Below, in pieces: positions 53,330 to 61,285 of a DNA stretch of 64,000 nt. Under the pieces are notes generated by a model that did no database searches, was not told the DNA's origin, and saw only the letters and a program-made list of their open reading frames with translations. The stretch is from DASRDU01 sp035560235 (GTDB lineage Bacteria > Acidobacteriota > Blastocatellia > RBC074). Position 1 is the stretch's first letter. Every line of letters starts with the position of its first letter. A program made the translations under genes and the position numbers. The stretch spans positions 81,676 to 145,675 of the forward strand of contig DATMAG010000047.1 in the NCBI GenBank assembly GCA_035560235.1, in the 5' to 3' direction.

Positions 53330-55489
53330 ATGCCTCAGCGTTCCAGATCCAAATCCGTCGAACAGGGAATCGCCGAACTCCGCCGCGAAATTCTCGAGCA
53401 CGATTATCGCTACTACGTGCTGAGTCAGCCGACGATCAGCGATGCCGAATATGACGCGCTGATGCGGCGGCTGAAGGAGCTTGAAGCAGAACGGCCCGAC
53501 CTGATTACGCCGGATTCACCGACGCAGCGCGTGTCGGGTGAGCCGGTCGAGGGCTTTGAGCGGCAGCGGCACGCGCGGCCAATGATGTCGCTTGACAACA
53601 GCTACAGCATTGACGACCTGCGCGACTGGGCGCGGCGGTGCGAACGGCTGGCGGGCGGGCGCAAATTTGATTACGTCGCGGAACTCAAAATTGACGGGCT
53701 GAGCATTTCGCTTGTTTATGAGGACGGGTTGCTCGTGCGCGGCGTGACGCGCGGCGACGGCTTTCAGGGCGATGTGGTGACGAGCAACGTGCGAACGATT
53801 CGCTCGATTCCGCTGCGGCTCAGGAATGACGCCGCGACACAGCGACGCGGCAACGCGGCGAAAAAACAGGCTTCGCTGTTTGAAGCCGAGGGAGCAGAAC
53901 GACCGGCGAAAGAGATTGAAGTGCGCGGCGAAGTGTTTCTGCCGCGTGAGGCTTTCGAGAAGATCAATCGCGAACTTGAAGAGGAAGGCGAGCTGACCTT
54001 CGCCAATCCGCGCAATGCGGCTTCGGGCACGCTCCGGCAGCACGACCCGCGCATTGTCGCTGAACGCAATCTCGACATCTTCTGTTATCAGTTGTTCTTT
54101 GACGGCGACGATGCTTTTCCGACGCACGCCGAAGCGCTGGAATGGATGGCGCAGGCCGGATTCAAGGTCAATCAGCATTACTGTCACTGCCCGACGATTG
54201 AGGACGTGATTGCGTTCTGCAATGAATGGGAGCAGAAGCGCTTCAACCTGAATTACGACACCGACGGCATTGTGGTGAAGGTCAATCAGGTCGCGGTGCG
54301 TGACGAGCTTGGCTCGACGGGCAAATCGCCGCGCTGGGCAATTGCCTACAAGTTCCCGGCGCAGCAGGCTTCGACGCAGTTGCAGGATGTGATTTATCAG
54401 GTCGGACGCACGGGCGCGGTGACTCCGGTCGCGGTGCTGGAGCCGGTGCTGCTGGCCGGAACCGTCGTGTCGCGCGCGAGTCTGCACAATGCCGATGAAA
54501 TGAAGCGGCTCGGCGTAATGAAAGGCGATTACGTCTTCATCGAAAAGAGCGGCGAAATCATCCCGCAGGTCACGAAGGTCATCACCGAAAAGCGCACTGG
54601 CAAAGAGGAGAAGCTGGTTTTTCCGAAACGCTGTCCCGAATGCGACACGCCGCTGGTCAAACCCGCTGACGAAGCGGTGACGCGCTGTCCGAACCCTGAC
54701 TGTCCGGCCCGGCTGCGCGAAGGCCTGCTGCATTTTGCGCAGCGGCGGGCGATGCGCATTGACGGCCTTGGCGCAGCGCTGGTTGAGCAGTTGACCGCTT
54801 GCCGCGTCAAACGCGACAAAAAAGGCGAGCCGCTGTTTGATGAAAATGACGAGCCGGTCAGACTGCCGCCGCTGGTGCGTGACGCGGCTGATCTATATTC
54901 GCTGAAGGACAGACGCGATGAACTGATCGCGCTCGAACGAATGGGCGCGAAATCGGCTGACAACCTGCTGGCACAGATCGAAGCGAGCAGGGAGGCCGGG
55001 CTGGCGCGGCTGCTGTACGGTCTGGGCATTCGTCACGTGGGCGAACGCACGGCGCAGGTGCTGGCCGCTCATTTCGGCAGCATTGACCGGCTCAGCGAGG
55101 CTTCGGTTGAAGAGCTGTCGCGGGTTCACGAAATCGGCGCGGTCGTCGCCGCTTCGGTTCACGCATGGTTTCAGCAGAAGCGAAATCGCAGGCTGATCGA
55201 GCGACTGCGGGCCGCAGGCGTAAAAATGGAGACAGTTTCGTTTGGCAGCGAACAAACCGCCCGCGTGTTTGATGGCAAACAATTCGTTCTGACCGGGACG
55301 CTGCCGACGATGAAACGGGACGAGGCAAAGGCCTGGATTGAAGCGCGCGGCGGACGTGTAACTTCAAGCGTGACAAAGAAAACCGATTATGTCGTAGCAG
55401 GCGAGGAGGCCGGTTCGAAACTCGACAAGGCGAACGAACTGGGTGTCCTGGTCATTGACGAAGCGGCCCTGCTGGAGATGGGAAAATAA
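53330..55489 (+). CDS. ligA: NAD+-dependent DNA ligase
   Basis: 719 residues. Joins DNA nicks in replication and repair. Order: the Ia domain; the adenylation domain with KxDG in AELKIDGLSISL (lysine about 120) and RGDGFQGDVVTSNVRTI; an OB domain (VGRTGAVTPVAVLEPV); the Cys4 zinc finger CPEC...CPNPDC near 435-457; a helix-hairpin-helix region (LLYGLGIRHVGERTAQVLAAHFGS); and a C-terminal BRCT domain (FVLTGTLPTMKRDEAKAWIEARGG). Two insertions relative to E. coli are visible: one after residue 168 rich in Ala/Arg/Lys, and one near 486 (KKGEPLFDENDEPVRLPP). It is downstream of the retropepsin unit and ends before a strong promoter. Confidence 0.96.
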   Translation: MPQRSRSKSVEQGIAELRREILEHDYRYYVLSQPTISDAEYDALMRRLKELEAERPDLITPDSPTQRVSGEPVEGFERQRHARPMMSLDNSYSIDDLRDWARRCERLAGGRKFDYVAELKIDGLSISLVYEDGLLVRGVTRGDGFQGDVVTSNVRTIRSIPLRLRNDAATQRRGNAAKKQASLFEAEGAERPAKEIEVRGEVFLPREAFEKINRELEEEGELTFANPRNAASGTLRQHDPRIVAERNLDIFCYQLFFDGDDAFPTHAEALEWMAQAGFKVNQHYCHCPTIEDVIAFCNEWEQKRFNLNYDTDGIVVKVNQVAVRDELGSTGKSPRWAIAYKFPAQQASTQLQDVIYQVGRTGAVTPVAVLEPVLLAGTVVSRASLHNADEMKRLGVMKGDYVFIEKSGEIIPQVTKVITEKRTGKEEKLVFPKRCPECDTPLVKPADEAVTRCPNPDCPARLREGLLHFAQRRAMRIDGLGAALVEQLTACRVKRDKKGEPLFDENDEPVRLPPLVRDAADLYSLKDRRDELIALERMGAKSADNLLAQIEASREAGLARLLYGLGIRHVGERTAQVLAAHFGSIDRLSEASVEELSRVHEIGAVVAASVHAWFQQKRNRRLIERLRAAGVKMETVSFGSEQTARVFDGKQFVLTGTLPTMKRDEAKAWIEARGGRVTSSVTKKTDYVVAGEEAGSKLDKANELGVLVIDEAALLEMGK

Positions 55490-55525
55490 TTCGCTCAGAG
55501 CCTGACAAAATTTGCATTGACCTCT

Positions 55526-55553
55526 TTGCAAATCCCTGCGCGCTGAATATAAT
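55526..55553 (+). promoter_or_regulatory. sigma70-like promoter for the aminotransferase gene
   Basis: TTGCAA (55526-55531), 16-bp spacer, perfect TATAAT (55548-55553). Transcription should begin near 55560, leaving a leader of about 128 nt. Confidence 0.65.
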
Positions 55554-55559
55554 TCGGGG

Positions 55560-55687
55560 CAACTAGCAGCGGTTATACCCTAATGGCTGAGGACGCTGCT
55601 GAATCGGGGGGGCCTAACGGCCTCCCCACTAATTTTTTGGGGCAGCCATTTTCCAGTGACAATTCCAGGAGGAGTCGAACAGAACCG
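55560..55687 (+). promoter_or_regulatory. structured leader with candidate attenuator
   Basis: Two hairpins lie in series. AGCAGCG 55565-55571 pairs with CGCTGCT 55594-55600 and encloses an upstream ATG (55583). Then GGGGGGGCC 55606-55614 pairs with GGCCTCCCC 55619-55627 (loop TAAC), followed by TTTTTT at 55633-55638. The arrangement resembles a riboswitch or attenuator. No known riboswitch class was recognised. Confidence 0.5.
55606..55638 (+). terminator. GC-rich hairpin with U-tract inside the aminotransferase leader
   Basis: A 9-bp stem with a TAAC tetraloop and a six-T tract 5 nt later. It may terminate ligA readthrough, or act as a conditional terminator for the downstream gene. Confidence 0.55.
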
Positions 55688-57112
55688 ATGAATGAAAACC
55701 CCGTCGTGTCTTCGCAGTTGTCTGCTGCTTCGCCAGCCGTGAGTGCAGGAGTGATTCGCCAGCTGACTGAAATTCCCGGCCCGCGTTCGCGCGAACTGAT
55801 GGCGCGCCGTGACCAGGCAGTTCCGCGCAGCTTCGGCAAACTGACGCCGATCTTCATTCGCCGCGCTTCGGGCGCAATCATCGAAGATGTTGACGGCAAC
55901 ACCTACATTGATTTTGCAGGCGGCATCGGCTGCCTGAATGTCGGTTCGACTCCGCCCGATGTCGTGCACGCGATTCAGCATCAGGCCGGAGAGTTCATTC
56001 ACGCTTCGGGCACGACGCCGTATGAGCTTTACCTCGCGCTGGCCGAACGGCTGAACAAACTGACGCCGGGTGATTTTGAGAAGCGCACCTTTCTGGTCAA
56101 CAGCGGCGCTGAAGGCGTCGAAAACGCCATCAAGCTGGCCCGCCATTACACCGGGCGTCACGCGATTGTTGCTTTTGAAGATGCCTTTCACGGGCGCACG
56201 CTGCTCGGCGTGGCGCTGACCAGCAAGGCGATGTACAAATCCGGATTCGGCCCGACAGTTTCGGATGTTTACCGCGTGCCTTATGCCTACTGCTACCGCT
56301 GCGCTTACGGCGGCTGCGAACTTGGCGAGCACCGCATCAAAGGCGAAAACACCGATGACTGGCCCGCGCCGAAACTGCCGTGCGTGGGCGGCGTCGAAAA
56401 TCTTTTCAAGCGCTACGTTCCGGCTGAAAACGTCGCCGCCGTCATCATCGAACCGGTGATTGGCGAAGGCGGTTTCATCGCGCCGCCGCGACAGTTTATG
56501 CAGCAGTTGCAGGAAATCTGCCGCGCTCGCGGCATCGTGCTGATTGCCGACGAAGTGCAGTCAGGCATTGCCCGTACCGGCACGATGTACGCCTGCGAAC
56601 AGCTTGGCCTTGAACCTGACCTGATCATCTCGGCCAAATCGCTCGGCGCGGGCCTGCCGATTGCTGCCGTCACCGGGCGGGCTGAAATCATGGATCATCC
56701 GAGTCCTGGCGGCATCGGTTCTACCTTTGGCGGAAACCCTGTGGCGTGCAGCGCCGCGCTTGCGGTGCTCGATCAGATCGAGCGCGAAAACCTGTGCGAA
56801 CGGGCGCGTGAAATCGGCGCGCGGGTGATGAACTTCTTCCGCGAGCAGCGGCAGAAGCACGATTTCATCGGTGACGTGCGCGGCCTCGGCGCCATGGTCG
56901 GCGTCGAGCTCGTCAAAGATAAAGAGAGCCGCGAACCGGACAAGGAGCGCACCGACAAATTCACCAGGATGGCTTACGAACGCGGGCTGATCACGATCAC
57001 CGCCGGCAATTTCGGCAACGTCATCCGCACGCTGATGCCGCTCGTGATTACGGACGAACAGCTCGACGCGGCGTTTGCAGTGATGGCCGGAATCTTTGCT
57101 GAGATTGTTTGA
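55688..57112 (+). CDS. gabT: class III PLP aminotransferase (4-aminobutyrate aminotransferase type)
   Basis: 474 residues. Ornithine/GABA-type transaminase: DGNTYIDFAGGIGCLNVG near 72, FLVNSGAEGVENAIKLARHYTGR near 137, the class III signature around LIADEVQSGIARTG, and the PLP lysine in SAKSLGAGLPIAAVTG at about residue 317, then GSTFGGNPVACSAALAVL. Cysteines in the YCYRCAYGGCE segment near 200 are an insert typical of this branch. It converts 4-aminobutyrate (or a similar omega-amino acid) and 2-oxoglutarate to semialdehyde and glutamate. The start is at ATG 55688, with AGGAGG 15 bp upstream; an in-frame ATG at 55583 would translate the leader hairpins. Confidence 0.88.
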   Translation: MNENPVVSSQLSAASPAVSAGVIRQLTEIPGPRSRELMARRDQAVPRSFGKLTPIFIRRASGAIIEDVDGNTYIDFAGGIGCLNVGSTPPDVVHAIQHQAGEFIHASGTTPYELYLALAERLNKLTPGDFEKRTFLVNSGAEGVENAIKLARHYTGRHAIVAFEDAFHGRTLLGVALTSKAMYKSGFGPTVSDVYRVPYAYCYRCAYGGCELGEHRIKGENTDDWPAPKLPCVGGVENLFKRYVPAENVAAVIIEPVIGEGGFIAPPRQFMQQLQEICRARGIVLIADEVQSGIARTGTMYACEQLGLEPDLIISAKSLGAGLPIAAVTGRAEIMDHPSPGGIGSTFGGNPVACSAALAVLDQIERENLCERAREIGARVMNFFREQRQKHDFIGDVRGLGAMVGVELVKDKESREPDKERTDKFTRMAYERGLITITAGNFGNVIRTLMPLVITDEQLDAAFAVMAGIFAEIV

Positions 57113-57155
57113 CTCTCAGGAGAAGACTGCACAGCCCTGAAAGCAGAGAAATTTC

Positions 57156-57185
57156 TTGACTTTGATTCGTCTGGCTTCGTATAAG
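57156..57185 (+). promoter_or_regulatory. sigma70-like promoter for the dCTP-deaminase-like unit
   Basis: TTGACT (57156-57161), 18-bp spacer, TATAAG (57180-57185), 86 bp before ATG 57271. The surrounding sequence is clearly AT-richer than the rest of the window. Confidence 0.55.
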
Positions 57186-57270
57186 GCTTGTACCAATCAT
57201 TACCAGTGATGTAAATGGCTGCCACACAATATTCAAATTGAAATAAATCATCCGGAACTAACAAGGGGAG

Positions 57271-57546
57271 ATGATGACTGTGAACAGAGCATTGGTTAAA
57301 TGTGAGACGAGCGAGGGAATGTTTAGTAATGAAGTTGCTGTGACACTGGAATCAAACGACGGAAGAATCTCTCTTTTTGCTGACAAGGATTTGATCCGGG
57401 AAAAAGGAGGCAGTTCCTATCTGATCGTCAACTTAATCAGCCCACCCGGAAAAGCGGGGCTGGCAACTGTGTTGTTACCCAGCGAGTCCTTTGAGAAAGG
57501 AACCAGGTGGGTTGATATCGCCCAAAATCTGGTTGCTGCCATATGA
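57271..57546 (+). CDS. small protein of unknown function, partner of the dCTP-deaminase-like gene
   Basis: 91 residues, no recognised family. It reads as a beta-rich domain (RALVKCETSEGMFSNEVAVTLES, SSYLIVNLISPPGKAGLATVLLPSE) with no signal peptide or membrane segment. AAGGGGAG precedes the start; ATG 57274 is an equal alternative. The last 4 bp overlap the deaminase-like gene, so the two are translationally coupled. Codon use (TTA, GTT, ATT) is more AT-rich than neighbouring genes, suggesting transfer. Confidence 0.72.
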   Translation: MMTVNRALVKCETSEGMFSNEVAVTLESNDGRISLFADKDLIREKGGSSYLIVNLISPPGKAGLATVLLPSESFEKGTRWVDIAQNLVAAI

Positions 57547-58118
57547 TTCTGAGCAATGTGGAAATCCTGAAGGCCATACGATCAAACAGGATTTCCATTA
57601 CCCCTCTTGCCGGAGATGATCCCTCTCAGCCGCCTTTTAATACCAGCGCTATTGATCTGAGACTGGGGGCAGAAATTACTGTCCCCAGGACTACTTCGCC
57701 TGTTCAGCTTGATCTCAGAAAGCCGGGAATTGCGCGCTTCCTGCATGCCAATTCGGAAAAAAGCACCATCTCTGAACGACAACCTTATTCACTCGGAAAG
57801 AATGAACTGGTTCTCGGCCAGACGCTGGAAAAAGTTGCTTTTCCTGTTCATCAGGACGGGGTTTGTTACAGCGCGAGAGTAGAGGGGAAAAGTTCAATCG
57901 CTCGTTGCGGTATTCTGGTGCATTTTACGGCTCCCACAATTCACGCTGGCTTTGAAGGACATATCACGCTGGAAATCATCAATCTCGGCCCTTTTGATTT
58001 TCTGTTGATTCCTCAGATGGCTATCTGCCAGCTTATTATTGAAGAAGTGAAAGGCACCCCTGTTGATGCTCCCAACCAGTTCAGAGGGCAAACTACGCCC
58101 GCAGGCATAATTCAATAA
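57543..58118 (+). CDS. dCTP deaminase / dUTPase superfamily protein
   Basis: 191 residues. Central signature RVEGKSSIARCGILVHFTAP (about 112-131) matches the Dcd motif (G-R/K-SS-x-A-R). HAGFEGHITLEIINLGPF follows, with the catalytic glutamate in TLEI, then LIPQMAICQLIIEEVKG and the C-terminal NQFRGQ. The enzyme type deaminates dCTP to dUTP, or hydrolyses dUTP; related deaminases also act in phage defence by nucleotide depletion. Here it is paired with an unknown 91-residue protein and not with other nucleotide genes. Base composition differs from neighbours. Housekeeping or accessory role undecided. Confidence 0.82.
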   Translation: MILSNVEILKAIRSNRISITPLAGDDPSQPPFNTSAIDLRLGAEITVPRTTSPVQLDLRKPGIARFLHANSEKSTISERQPYSLGKNELVLGQTLEKVAFPVHQDGVCYSARVEGKSSIARCGILVHFTAPTIHAGFEGHITLEIINLGPFDFLLIPQMAICQLIIEEVKGTPVDAPNQFRGQTTPAGIIQ

Positions 58119-58160
58119 TCCACTGCACTGGCGAGAAATATGGACGGCGTAGATATTACG

Positions 58161-58496
58161 TCAGATTTCATCCTGCCCCTGCGACCCGCTGCTGTCTTCC
58201 CTGAGGTTGCAGATTTTGTGTTCGCTGTACATCGCAAAGATCAGGCTGGCCCACAGGCCCGACATGTCCAGGCAGCAGAGCGGCAACTGGTAAGCACAGT
58301 GCAGGCTGATGAGTTCACGCAGCAGCGGCAGGTGAATCTGATCCTGCGCGACGGCTGCCACGCAGATCAGCAGCAGATGCACGAAGAATCCGCAGCCGGT
58401 CAGCAGGAAGCGATTGCGCAGTCTGAATTCTTCAGCCAGCATTTTGTCGGAAGCGCGTGGCGGCAGGCCGGAGGCCGCTGATCGAGTGTCATTCAT
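58161..58496 (-). CDS. hypothetical small membrane protein
   Basis: 111 residues with a hydrophobic region near 30-52 (FLLTGCGFFVHLLLICVAAVAQ) and a possible second near 78-92. Several cysteines lie in the second half (LCCLDMSG). No family recognised and the ribosome site is weak. An overlapping plus-strand frame (58140-58481) has a composition typical of antisense shadow frames, so I favour the minus strand, with limited confidence. Confidence 0.4.
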   Translation of the reverse strand: MNDTRSAASGLPPRASDKMLAEEFRLRNRFLLTGCGFFVHLLLICVAAVAQDQIHLPLLRELISLHCAYQLPLCCLDMSGLWASLIFAMYSEHKICNLREDSSGSQGQDEI

Positions 58497-58636
58497 AAAA
58501 CTTCAAAGGGAGCGAGAAATCAGGGAGGGCCTTTGGAGGACGAGATCAGATTTGTGATCTCTGGTTTCATTATCGGGTAATCGCGGCAAAACTTCAGCAG
58601 AATTCTTTCAGCGGTTACTTTCAGGAAGGCTGGCCA

Positions 58637-59398
58637 ATGTCCGTCAATCCCGGCAACTGGAACTCATCGCTTTACGATCAGAAGCATTCGTTCGTTTACG
58701 AATACGGCAGAGAACTGATTGCGCTGCTTGACCCGCAACCCGGCGAGCGCATCCTCGATGCCGGTTCAGGCACCGGGCATCTGACAAAACAGATTGCTGA
58801 CGCGGGCGCAGTGGTCATCGGCATTGACGCTTCAGCAAACATGGTCGAAGCCGCCAGGCAGGCATACCCTGAGCTTCAGTTCATTCAGGCCGACGTGACC
58901 GACTTTTCATTTGCCGAACCCTTCGATGCCATCTTTTCCAACGCCACGCTGCACTGGGTAACGAATGCTGAAGCGGCGGTCAGATGCCTGGCGCGTGCGC
59001 TGCGGCCCGGCGGGCGGTTCGTGGTTGAATTCGGCGGCAAAGGCAATGTTGCCCGCATTCTGAATGCCGTCAGCGAAGCGATGCGCGAATCAGGCCTGGG
59101 CGAGTTCAGGCACGACTGGTATTACCCGACGATTGGCGAATATGCGCCCCTGCTCGAACGGCATGGGCTGATGGTGGATGCGGCGTGGCTTTTTGACCGG
59201 ATGACGAAACTGGAAGGCGAGGATGGAATCATGAACTGGCTGCGCATGTTCGGCACAGTGAAAACCTCACAACTGAGCGATGAAGCGCGACAGCGCGTGT
59301 TTGCACTGGCCGTCGAAAAGGCGAGAAACAGCCTGTTCACTGACGGCCAGTGGTACGCCGATTACCGTCGCCTGCGCGTCGTGGCGCACAAGCAATAA
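58637..59398 (+). CDS. class I SAM-dependent methyltransferase
   Basis: 253 residues, Rossmann-fold methyltransferase similar to trans-aconitate 2-methyltransferase and UbiE/Methyltransf_11 types. Motif I ILDAGSGTGHLTKQIA at about 39-54, motif II region VVIGIDASANMVEAARQAYP, motif post-I FDAIFSNATLHWV near 95 and LARALRPGGRFVVEFGG near 118. AGGAAGG lies about 9 bp before the ATG. Substrate unknown. It is flanked by minus-strand genes and so probably stands alone. Confidence 0.9.
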   Translation: MSVNPGNWNSSLYDQKHSFVYEYGRELIALLDPQPGERILDAGSGTGHLTKQIADAGAVVIGIDASANMVEAARQAYPELQFIQADVTDFSFAEPFDAIFSNATLHWVTNAEAAVRCLARALRPGGRFVVEFGGKGNVARILNAVSEAMRESGLGEFRHDWYYPTIGEYAPLLERHGLMVDAAWLFDRMTKLEGEDGIMNWLRMFGTVKTSQLSDEARQRVFALAVEKARNSLFTDGQWYADYRRLRVVAHKQ

Positions 59399-59409
59399 CC
59401 AGACAGAAC

Positions 59410-59658
59410 TCAGCTTCTGACGATCTCGACCCTGTAATCCTCAATCACCGGATTCGACAACACATCGTGCGCGAATTTTTCAATCTGCGCCCGGGCCTGC
59501 GTCTCATCGAGTGACGGGTCAAGCTTCACTTCAAAATACTTGCCCTGCCTGACATCGGTCACGCCCTGGTAGCCGATGGTTTCGGCGGCGTGCTGAATGG
59601 CCTTGCCCTGCGGGTCGAGAACTCCGTTTTTCAAGGTAACGTAAACTTTGGCGAGCAT
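59410..59658 (-). CDS. purS: phosphoribosylformylglycinamidine synthase subunit PurS
   Basis: 82 residues, full length. AKVYVTLKNGVLDPQGKAIQHAAETIGY is the PurS signature, and GKYFEVKLD and FAHDVLSNPVIEDYRVEI close the domain. PurS bridges PurQ and PurL in the FGAM synthase complex of purine synthesis. AGGAG precedes the ATG at 59658. It lies 111 bp after purB on the same strand, separated by an inverted repeat; purC, purQ and purL would be expected to the left but are absent here. Confidence 0.93.
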   Translation of the reverse strand: MLAKVYVTLKNGVLDPQGKAIQHAAETIGYQGVTDVRQGKYFEVKLDPSLDETQARAQIEKFAHDVLSNPVIEDYRVEIVRS

Positions 59659-59681
59659 CTTTCTCCTCAGTTATTGAATTT

Positions 59682-59770
59682 GCCACCGAGGCGCAGAGAA
59701 CACAGAGTCATAACAAACAGGCAGATTACTTCTGGTCTTTTTGCGCTGTGTCCTGCGGTGCCTTTGTGGC
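59682..59770. repeat. inverted repeat, GCCAC...CAGAGAACACAGAG family, between purB and purS
   Basis: Left arm 59682-59707 pairs imperfectly with 59744-59770. Shared words with 51059-51132 are CAGAGAACACAGAG and CCTTTGTGGC. It fills nearly the whole purB-purS gap, and its last base overlaps the purB stop. Confidence 0.85.
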
Positions 59771-61074
59771 TATTTCTTTCGGTTTCCAAAAACTCTCTCG
59801 AAAATCCGGTCAACGTTTTTCAGTTGTGTTCTGACATCGAAGGCGCGGTCAATCTGTTCAGGCGTCAGGCGGCTGGAGATGTCAGGATCATTTTTGACGA
59901 GTTCACGAAAGTCGAGTCCTTCATCCCACGACCGGAGCGCGTTGCGCTGCACCTGGTAATAAGCCTCTTCGCGCGGCACGCCTGCGGCGGCGAGTTCGAG
60001 CAGCAGTTGTCCTGAAAAGACCAGCCCGCGCGTCAGGTTCAGATTCTCAAGCATCCGCTGTTTGTTGATGACCAGTTTGTCAAGCAGCGAAGTCGTTTTG
60101 GCCAGCATGTAATCAACCGCGATGCAGGCGTCGGGCAGGATGACGCGCTCAGCGCCGGAATGCGAAATGTCGCGTTCGTGCCAGAGCGCGTTGTTCTCCA
60201 TCGCCGTCACCGCGTAACCACGCACGACGCGGGCGAGGCCGCAGATTCTTTCTGAGAGAATCGGATTGCGTTTGTGCGGCATCGCGGATGAGCCTTTCTG
60301 GCCGGGGCGAAAGTATTCGTGAGCTTCGCGGACTTCGGTGCGCTGCCAGTGGCGCACCTGCAACGCGATCTTTTCCAGCGTCGAAGCAATGATCGCCAGC
60401 GTGCAGACGAATTCGGCGTAACGGTCGCGCTGAATGACCTGCGTCGAAACATTCGCCGGTTTCAGTCCGAGCAGAAAACAGACGCGCTCCTCAATGTCAG
60501 GATCGAGATGAGCAAACGCGCCGACTGCGCCTGACAGCTTGCCGTAAGCCGCGCCGTCGCGGGCGCGCGTCATCCGGTCAAGGTTGCGGCGCGTCTCTTC
60601 ATACCAGAGCGCAAAGGTCAGGCCAAGCGTCGTCGGTTCGGCGTGAATGCCGTGCGTGCGCCCGATCATCGCCGTGTCTTTATGCTCAAGAGCTTTTTGT
60701 CTGAGCAGGTCGCTCAGGGTTTGCAGCCGGACGATAATCAGGTCGCCCGCATCACGCAGCAGCAGGCCGTTGGCCGTGTCCACCACATCTGATGAAGTCA
60801 GGCCAAAATGCACCCAGCGCGCTTCGGGGCCAATGTTTTCGGCCAGATTCGTCGTGAAGGCGATGAGGTCGTGATCGAGCGTCTTTTCCAGTTCGTGAAT
60901 GCGATCAACTGAGAAGGCCGCTTTTTCGCGGATCACTTCGACGGCTTCCATCGGAATGTTGCCTGCTTCGGCATTGGCCTGGCAGGCGGCGATTTCGACT
61001 TCGAGCCACTTGCGGTACTTGTTCTCTTCTGTCCAGAGCGCGCCCATTTCGGGCAGCGTGTAACGTTCAATCAT
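59770..61074 (-). CDS. purB: adenylosuccinate lyase
   Basis: 434 residues, full length. Splits SAICAR and adenylosuccinate in purine synthesis. Fumarase/aspartase superfamily: WVHFGLTSSDVVDTANGLLL near 86, GRTHGIHAEPTTLGL near 138 (catalytic histidine), and the signature GSSAMPHKRNPI near 261. ERYTLPEMGALWTEENKYRKWLEVE is the standard PurB start. Its start overlaps the end of the small membrane-protein gene by 8 bp, so these are in one transcript with the VWA gene upstream. Confidence 0.96.
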   Translation of the reverse strand: MIERYTLPEMGALWTEENKYRKWLEVEIAACQANAEAGNIPMEAVEVIREKAAFSVDRIHELEKTLDHDLIAFTTNLAENIGPEARWVHFGLTSSDVVDTANGLLLRDAGDLIIVRLQTLSDLLRQKALEHKDTAMIGRTHGIHAEPTTLGLTFALWYEETRRNLDRMTRARDGAAYGKLSGAVGAFAHLDPDIEERVCFLLGLKPANVSTQVIQRDRYAEFVCTLAIIASTLEKIALQVRHWQRTEVREAHEYFRPGQKGSSAMPHKRNPILSERICGLARVVRGYAVTAMENNALWHERDISHSGAERVILPDACIAVDYMLAKTTSLLDKLVINKQRMLENLNLTRGLVFSGQLLLELAAAGVPREEAYYQVQRNALRSWDEGLDFRELVKNDPDISSRLTPEQIDRAFDVRTQLKNVDRIFERVFGNRKK

Positions 61075-61285
61075 GTCGGTTGTCAGGCGATTGTTTTGAT
61101 TTCGCGTGGAGCGAATAGAAGATGGCGCTCAGCACGGCGCAGGCAATCGGAATCACCAGGCTGCGTTCTTCCCATCCGGCGCGCACGGCGTAAAGCCAGG
61201 CCAGAAACCACAGCACAGCGGCAGCCGCGAGGCCAGCAGCCGCGCGTTTGTATGCCCTGTTCAGCCTGGTCTCGTCCTCTGGCAT
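61067..61285 (-). CDS. small two-segment membrane protein
   Basis: 72 residues. A charged N-terminus (EDETRLNRAYKRA) is followed by two hydrophobic segments (about 16-33 and 41-58, VIPIACAVLSAIFYSL). No family recognised. Its first base overlaps the stop codon of the VWA gene, and its end overlaps purB by 8 bp; this tight packing supports it as a real gene. Confidence 0.65.
   Translation of the reverse strand: MPEDETRLNRAYKRAAAGLAAAAVLWFLAWLYAVRAGWEERSLVIPIACAVLSAIFYSLHAKSKQSPDNRHD

Noticed and set aside
53516..54733. 405-codon minus-strand open frame opposite ligA
   Set aside because: Shadow of ligA; no recognisable motif, no ribosome site.
58140..58481. Plus-strand 113-codon open frame
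   Set aside because: Overlaps the better minus-strand membrane-protein candidate; Gln/His-rich shadow composition.
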